Assembly (NCBI GenBank): GCA_031286165.1 | Contig: JAITUU010000044.1 | Span: forward strand, 1 to 36,127 | DNA: 36,127 bases | Source of the DNA: Bacteroidales bacterium | GTDB taxonomy: Bacteria > Bacteroidota > Bacteroidia > Bacteroidales > UBA1715 | Direction: 5' to 3' | Shown: positions 32,018 through 36,127 of the stretch, one piece after another | Position numbering within the stretch: position 1 is the first letter of the stretch | Layout: every line of letters begins with the position of its first letter | Position numbers and translations under genes: made by a program | The notes under the pieces: generated by a model | Told to the model about the DNA's origin: nothing | Databases searched by the model: none | What the model saw: the letters and a program-made list of their open reading frames with translations, nothing else

Positions 32018-32204
32018 TGCTTTTTTGTATATTTGTACAAACAATTATTTGTATATAAACCCTTGATTCGGAATAAATATTCTCAATATCAAAGGAATAT
32101 CGCTTGTTTATAGTGTTTTTTTTAGAAATTACGAAGGTGTGAAAATGCAATAGATAAGAAGAGGATAGGTGCGAATGTTGTTTGGATAATGCAAATAGAT
32201 TTAC

Positions 32205-32696
32205 TTATTTTATTTCCAATTGTGCACCTAATTTTACCTCGAATGCGCCATTAATAGTGGTTGTATTTGCTGCGTCAATAGTTAATTTTGCATTGTTTTG
32301 TTTTCATCTTGAATCGCTTTTTATATTAGTTAATTCAAATAAATGTACCGGCGCAAGTCTATTAGTCGAAGACATAAGACAGGCGTTAAAATTCAGAGAA
32401 TCAAAAATATAACCACTTACAAATACCGTGAGATTTTCTACTCTATATGATTCGGGTATTTCAGCGGAAGGAAAGATTGAAATAACTCCTTGTGGATAAT
32501 TATCTAACACAAGAGAAAGAGTGTCTGTTCGAGAAAACATTTCAAAACAACCTTTCACAATGTGTGCCGGTGCATCCGTTAAAACTGCAACAATGTTCGT
32601 ATTGTTTTTACTTGGGTCTTCTTTTTTTCTACAAGAGGAAAAGTAAATAGAAGCACCAACCAATACTATTGCAAGTGTTATGGTCATCTTTTTCAT
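32205..32696 (-). pseudogene. Small lipoprotein gene with in-frame TGA
   Basis: From 32696 the frame encodes MKKMTITLAIVLVGASIYFSSC (lipoprotein signal, Cys22) and a ~108-residue globular part (LTDAPAHIVKGCFEMF... to LFELTNIKSDSR), then TGA at 32306-32304. The same frame continues without a break for 32 codons to TAA at 32207-32205, encoding a protein-like tail (KLTIDAANTTTINGAFEV, ending LGAQLEIK). Either a nonsense mutation split one gene, or the 130-residue product is complete and the tail is a remnant of another gene. The family is not recognised. Expression is likely from the box at 32822. Confidence 0.55.
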
Positions 32697-32821
32697 AAAG
32701 TGCATATTTATTTTGTTACATGTCAAGTTTCACCACGTTGTGGAGGAAAGAAAAAAAACTTATACATGTGATTGTGCTTTTTTTGAATATTATTTTCATA
32801 ATGGTTATTTTTTGTTAGCAA

Positions 32822-32829
32822 CAAAGATA
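32822..32829 (-). promoter_or_regulatory. Promoter of the small lipoprotein gene
   Basis: Perfect TATCTTTG on the minus strand, giving a ~120-nt leader that contains a small hairpin (CCACAACGTGG near 32733-32743). Confidence 0.55.
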
Positions 32830-32897
32830 ATGATACTATTTTGAATGTTTTTGTAATATTTGATGTAAAATCAGACCTTCAAATCAAAAATATTGTG

Positions 32898-32905
32898 TAC
32901 TTTTG
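32898..32905 (+). promoter_or_regulatory. mdh promoter
   Basis: Perfect TACTTTTG, ~55 nt before the ATG at 32961. No heptamers. Confidence 0.65.
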
Positions 32906-32960
32906 CTATCAAAGTTTTAAAACGATTTAATTATTCAAAAACATAAAAAACAGTAAAAAA

Positions 32961-33899
32961 ATGAAAATTACAGTAGTAGGAGCAGGAAATGTAGGAGCAA
33001 CCTGCGCAAACGTAATGGCTCAAAAAGAATTGGCGAGCGAAATCGTATTGTTGGACATCAAAGAAGGATTTGCCGAAGGTAAAGCCTTAGATATTATGCA
33101 AACTGCCGAATTACTTCAATTCGACACGCGCGTAGTGGGTGTAACATCGGATTTTGCCAAAACAGCAGGTTCCGATGTAGTAGTGGTAACTTCGGGTATT
33201 CCTCGTAAACCGGGTATGACTCGCGAAGATTTGATAGGTACAAACGCAGGAATCGTAGATAGCGTTGCTCAAAATATTTTGAAATATTCTCCAAATGCAA
33301 TTATCGTGGTAATTTCTAACCCTATGGATACCATGACCTATTTGACATTGAAAAAAACAGGTCTTCCAAAAAATCGCGTAATTGGTATGGGCGGTATTTT
33401 GGATAGCGCACGTTTCCGTTACTATTTAGCAGAAGCATTGGGAGCGCAAGCAACCGATATTCAAGCAACCGTAGTGGGCGGACACGGTGATACTACTATG
33501 ATTCCTCTTACTCGCCTTGCTTCGTTGAATGGCGTGCCTGTGAGCCAAGTACTTGGTGCTGATGCTCTTAAAAAAGTGGCTGCCGACACTATGGTGGGTG
33601 GTGCTACCTGCACAAAATTACTCGGAACATCGGCTTGGATTGCTCCCGGAGCAGCAGGTGCTGCGCTTGTAGAAGCCATCGTTCGCGACCAGAAAAAAAC
33701 GTTCCCTTGCTGCGTATTGCTCGAAGGCGAATATGGTCAAAAAGATATTTGCATAGGTGTACCTGTGGTAATCGGTAAAAACGGTGTTGAGAAAATTGTG
33801 GATTACAAACTCAACGCCGAAGAACAAGCAGAATTTGATAAAAGTGCTGCCGCAGTTCGCAATATGAATGATGTATTGAAAGAATTGAATATTCTTTAA
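32961..33899 (+). CDS. mdh: Malate dehydrogenase (LDH-like type)
   Basis: 312 residues. NAD-binding GAGNVG is at 7-12. The substrate loop IPRKPGMTRED holds Arg82 and Arg88, the malate-specific arrangement. Arg152 and catalytic His175 (GGHGDTTMIP) are present. It interconverts malate and oxaloacetate in the TCA cycle. Codon use is even and clean, as expected for a highly expressed gene. A strong terminator follows. Confidence 0.96.
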   Translation: MKITVVGAGNVGATCANVMAQKELASEIVLLDIKEGFAEGKALDIMQTAELLQFDTRVVGVTSDFAKTAGSDVVVVTSGIPRKPGMTREDLIGTNAGIVDSVAQNILKYSPNAIIVVISNPMDTMTYLTLKKTGLPKNRVIGMGGILDSARFRYYLAEALGAQATDIQATVVGGHGDTTMIPLTRLASLNGVPVSQVLGADALKKVAADTMVGGATCTKLLGTSAWIAPGAAGAALVEAIVRDQKKTFPCCVLLEGEYGQKDICIGVPVVIGKNGVEKIVDYKLNAEEQAEFDKSAAAVRNMNDVLKELNIL

Positions 33900-33912
33900 A
33901 TACCCCCTCTTA

Positions 33913-33973
33913 CTCCCTTAAAGGGAGAATAATAAAAAACTCCTGCGAAACGAATTTCACAGGAGTTTTTTTT
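33913..33973 (+). terminator. mdh terminator
   Basis: A first small hairpin, CTCCCTT/AAGGGAG (33913-33927), is followed by ACTCCTG/CAGGAGT (from ~33939 to 33966) with flanking A- and T-runs. Confidence 0.85.
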
Positions 33974-34007
33974 ATTGGCACATTGGCACATTATTTTCGT
34001 ATCTCGT
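33974..34007 (+). repeat. Octamer pair with decayed promoter-like layout
   Basis: ATTGGCAC twice (33974-33981, 33982-33989), a 10-nt linker ATTATTTTCG (33990-33999), then TATCTCGT (34000-34007). This matches the layout of the heptamer promoters, with an almost identical linker to the mltD-like one, but the -7 box has lost TTTG. Confidence 0.6.
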
Positions 34008-34052
34008 GAAATATACCCCAAAAGCGGTATGGTGCACTACTGCCTATTGCGT

Positions 34053-34060
34053 TACTTTTG
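34053..34060 (+). promoter_or_regulatory. cysD promoter
   Basis: Perfect TACTTTTG, 21 nt before the ATG at 34081. Confidence 0.7.
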
Positions 34061-34080
34061 CAGAAAACTAAAAAAAAATC

Positions 34081-34983
34081 ATGACACAAAAACTTACACA
34101 CTTACAAGAACTCGAATCGGAATCAATCTATGTATTGCGCGAAGTAGCGGCGCAGTTTGAAAAACCGGTATTACTGTTTTCCGGTGGAAAGGATTCTATT
34201 GTTATGGCATATCTTGCCCACAAAGCCTTCTATCCGGCGGCAATTCCCTTTCCGTTTTTACACATAGACACAGGGCATAATTTTGAGGAAACTATTGAAT
34301 ATCGCGATAATTTGGTGAAAAAATTCGGTGTAAAACTCCTTGTAGGGTCGGTGCAGGAAAGCATAGATAGTGGCAGAGTGGTGGAAGAAAAGGGCGTGAA
34401 TGCCAGCCGCAATAAGTTGCAAACCGTTACCCTGCTCGATAGTTTGGAGAAATATAAATTTGATGCCGCGTTGGGTGGTGCTCGCCGCGATGAGGAGAAA
34501 GCCCGCGCCAAAGAGCGATTTTTTTCGCACCGCGATGAATTTGGGCAGTGGGACCCAAAAAACCAACGCCCCGAATTGTGGAATATTTTCAACGGCAAAA
34601 AAGAGTTGGGTGAACATTTCAGAGTATTTCCGCTCAGTAATTGGACAGAAATGGACGTATGGCAATATATTTTGCAAGAAGAAATAGAACTTCCAAGCCT
34701 TTATTATACGCACGAGCGTGAGGTGTTTGAGCGCGATGGCACCCTGCTTGCCTATTATCCGTTTATGCAACTCAAACCCGAAGAAAAAGTTGAGCTTCGC
34801 CGCGTGCGCTGCCGCACCATAGGCGACATTACCTGCACCGGAGTAACACTTTCCGCCGCCAATTCCCTCGAAGATATTATCAACGAAATAGCATCTTCGC
34901 GCCTCACCGAACGCGGTGGACGTTCGGACGACAAACGCTCCGAATCGGCAATGGAAGACCGCAAAAAAGCAGGGTACTTTTAA
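34081..34983 (+). CDS. cysD: Sulfate adenylyltransferase subunit 2
   Basis: 300 residues, the full length of CysD. The PP-loop SGGKDS is at 34-39, with HIDTGHNFEETIEYRD, GGARRDEEKARAKERFFSHRDEFGQWDPKNQRPELW and the RCRTIGDITCTG and DDKRSESAMEDRKKAGYF segments. It makes adenylyl sulfate from ATP and sulfate with the GTPase CysN. cysN is normally next to it but is not adjacent here. Confidence 0.95.
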   Translation: MTQKLTHLQELESESIYVLREVAAQFEKPVLLFSGGKDSIVMAYLAHKAFYPAAIPFPFLHIDTGHNFEETIEYRDNLVKKFGVKLLVGSVQESIDSGRVVEEKGVNASRNKLQTVTLLDSLEKYKFDAALGGARRDEEKARAKERFFSHRDEFGQWDPKNQRPELWNIFNGKKELGEHFRVFPLSNWTEMDVWQYILQEEIELPSLYYTHEREVFERDGTLLAYYPFMQLKPEEKVELRRVRCRTIGDITCTGVTLSAANSLEDIINEIASSRLTERGGRSDDKRSESAMEDRKKAGYF

Positions 34984-34995
34984 ATTAGGGGAGAG

Positions 34996-35025
34996 TTGAA
35001 AGTTGCGAAATTTTCGCTACCTTTG
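34996..35025 (+). promoter_or_regulatory. Beta-lactamase promoter with palindrome in the spacer
   Basis: TTG (34996-34998), a 19-nt spacer and perfect TACCTTTG (35018-35025). The spacer holds GCGAAATTTTCGC (35005-35017), a 6+1+6 palindrome placed where a repressor would block RNA polymerase. It is not a BlaI/MecI-type TACA-N-TGTA site. Confidence 0.6.
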
Positions 35026-35041
35026 TGCGAAAAAGAAACCA

Positions 35042-35929
35042 ATGCACATCAATAACATACTTGCAACGCTCCTTATGTCTCTCTTTTGTGTAACTGCAAA
35101 TGCACAATCGCCAACTTTGCAATCGAAGATTGAAGGCATAGTGAGCACTGTAAACGCCACTGTTGGCGTGAGTATTGTAGCCAACGATTTTCGCGATACG
35201 ATAAGCATAAACGCCGCGAAACAGTTTCCTATGCAGAGTGTGTTCAAATTTCCGCTTGCGCTTGCGCTACTTGCTGAGGTTGATAATGGTAAACTTTCAC
35301 TGAATCAGGAAATTACGATTTCAAAAGAAGACCTTTTTTCCGAAACGTGGAGTCCCATTCGCACGCAATTTCCCGAAGGAACCACGATGTCGCTTGCCGA
35401 ACTTTTGACCTACGCCGTAGCGCAGAGCGACAACAATGCTGCCGATATTTTGCTCCGCTTGGTGGGCGGACCGGAGGCGGTGGAGCGATTTTTGCGCCGC
35501 AATAAATTCAACGATATTTCCGTGCAGGCTACCGAAGCGCAGATGCACCAATCGCCCGAAGCGCAGTATTTGAATTGGGCAACGCCTGCCGCGCTCACCG
35601 ATTTGTTGATAGCATTTTACAAGCAACAACTACTCTCGAAAGCGAGTAGCGATTTTTTATGGCGCGTGCTGGCAGAAACTTCTACCGGAGCCGGTCGCTT
35701 GAAAGGAAATTTACCGCAAGGCACGGTGGTTGCGCACAAAACCGGCACTTCGGGACTGTATGGCACGGTTTCGTACATCAATGATATTGGTATTATTCTA
35801 CTTCCCGATGGAAAACCTATGTTTATCAGCGTGTTGCTGCAAAATTCCGGCGAAGCACTCCAAGTAGCCGAACAAATCATTGCTCGCATTGCTCGCGCCG
35901 CATGGGATTTTTATGTGCAACAGCAGTAG
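35042..35929 (+). CDS. Class A beta-lactamase (subclass A2-like)
   Basis: 295 residues from ATG 35042, which follows the -7 box; the earlier in-frame TTG at 35003 lies upstream of that box. Signal peptide MHINNILATLLMSLFCVTANAQ. All catalytic motifs are present: S66-V-F-K69, S129-D-N131, Glu165 in the TEAQMH omega-loop, and K233-T-G. The TEAQMH...QYLNWATP pattern is that of Bacteroidota A2 enzymes (CfxA/CepA/PER-like). It hydrolyses beta-lactams in the periplasm; the spectrum cannot be read here. A transposase fragment starts 40 nt downstream, tail to tail. Confidence 0.93.
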   Translation: MHINNILATLLMSLFCVTANAQSPTLQSKIEGIVSTVNATVGVSIVANDFRDTISINAAKQFPMQSVFKFPLALALLAEVDNGKLSLNQEITISKEDLFSETWSPIRTQFPEGTTMSLAELLTYAVAQSDNNAADILLRLVGGPEAVERFLRRNKFNDISVQATEAQMHQSPEAQYLNWATPAALTDLLIAFYKQQLLSKASSDFLWRVLAETSTGAGRLKGNLPQGTVVAHKTGTSGLYGTVSYINDIGIILLPDGKPMFISVLLQNSGEALQVAEQIIARIARAAWDFYVQQQ

Positions 35930-35969
35930 CGGTTCGTAGTTTTTAGGTATCAGTCCTTTAATTTTGGTT

Positions 35970-36127
35970 CTACCATTTTTCGTGTGGAAGCATATCGAGA
36001 TTACCGTGAAAAAACAAGATTGCAATTCTGAAATTTTCGGTGTTTCGATAGCCTCTTCCGATTGTTTTTAATGCCTGTATGGAGCCGTTCAGACGCTCGG
36101 CTCTGGCGTTACTTATGTTTGTGCAAA
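35970..36127 (-). CDS. C-terminal part of an insertion-sequence transposase (partial)
   Basis: The minus-strand frame runs from 36125 to the TAG at 35972-35970, 51 codons, and is cut by the window edge. It contains NARAERLNGSIQALKTIGRG then YRNTENFRIAILFF, the pattern around the catalytic Glu of DDE transposases of the ISL3/ISAon1 kind. The terminal inverted repeat of the element should lie between 35930 and 35969 but cannot be defined from one end. It may be intact beyond the edge. Confidence 0.75.
   Translation of the reverse strand, partial: CTNISNARAERLNGSIQALKTIGRGYRNTENFRIAILFFHGNLDMLPHEKW

Noticed and set aside
32304..32306. TGA as a sense codon or selenocysteine codon throughout the genome
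   Set aside because: TGA ends the PfkB-like gene and the adhesin gene normally; no selenoprotein context was seen.
32182..32412. 76-codon plus-strand frame over the lipoprotein tail
   Set aside because: The opposite frame has a lipoprotein signal, a promoter and a protein-like continuation; this frame does not.
35003..35041. TTG start of the beta-lactamase at 35003
   Set aside because: Lies upstream of the -7 box at 35018-35025; the ATG at 35042 begins a proper signal peptide.

Overview
The window is chromosomal DNA from a member of the Bacteroidota. Four lines of evidence agree: repeated promoters with the phylum-specific -7 box TAnnTTTG; type IX secretion (T9SS) signatures (a Por-type C-terminal sorting domain at the left edge, and a 1503-residue CHU_C/SprB-type adhesin beside a PorP/SprF gene); the rpmB-rpmG-DUF4295 cluster; and bS16 and ParC of Bacteroidota type. 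Finer placement is not possible from sequence alone. No tRNA, rRNA, CRISPR array, phage or integron was seen.

Layout. 1-226: tail of a T9SS cargo gene and its terminator. 406-4352: AsmA-like protein overlapping a YihY/BrkB membrane protein (TAATG). 4349-6204 (minus): rpsP, an outer-membrane-type protein, rimM. 6389-7510: AAA+/DUF4143 ATPase. 7626-9641: lytic transglycosylase with LysM repeats. 9723-10946: U32 protein. 10943-14107 (minus): parC then an H-NOX-like gene. 14291-17125 (minus): HEXXH/beta-propeller/barrel protein. 17236-18766 (minus): M23 peptidase and flavin reductase-like protein. 18937-20271 (minus): ffh. 20526-21278: degenerate PfkB-like protein. 21343-23130 (minus): lysC and rplS. 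23458-24059: rpmB, rpmG, DUF4295. 24205-26096 (minus): SpoIIE-type phosphatase and efp. 26177-26353: MITE-like element. 26380-31990 (minus): PorP/SprF and giant adhesin. 32205-32696 (minus): small lipoprotein with an in-frame TGA. 32961-34983: mdh and cysD. 35042-35929: class A beta-lactamase. 35970-end (minus): C-terminal part of a transposase.

Most genes are housekeeping (translation, protein targeting, topoisomerase, cell wall, central metabolism). The accessory themes are T9SS-dependent surface proteins and the beta-lactamase/transposase edge.

The most unusual signal is in the spacers. Five unrelated genes (asmA-like, mltD-like, parC, ffh, efp) share one promoter layout: an A-rich flank, exactly four 7-bp tandem repeats (28 bp), a 9-10 nt linker starting ATTA and ending G, then TAnnTTTG (TATTTTTA in one case). 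The heptamer is nearly uniform within a locus but differs between loci. Other spacers carry further 7-, 8- or 14-bp periodic arrays, some shared between distant loci. This looks like a genome-wide class of periodic promoter/intergenic DNA and is the best candidate here for something undescribed.
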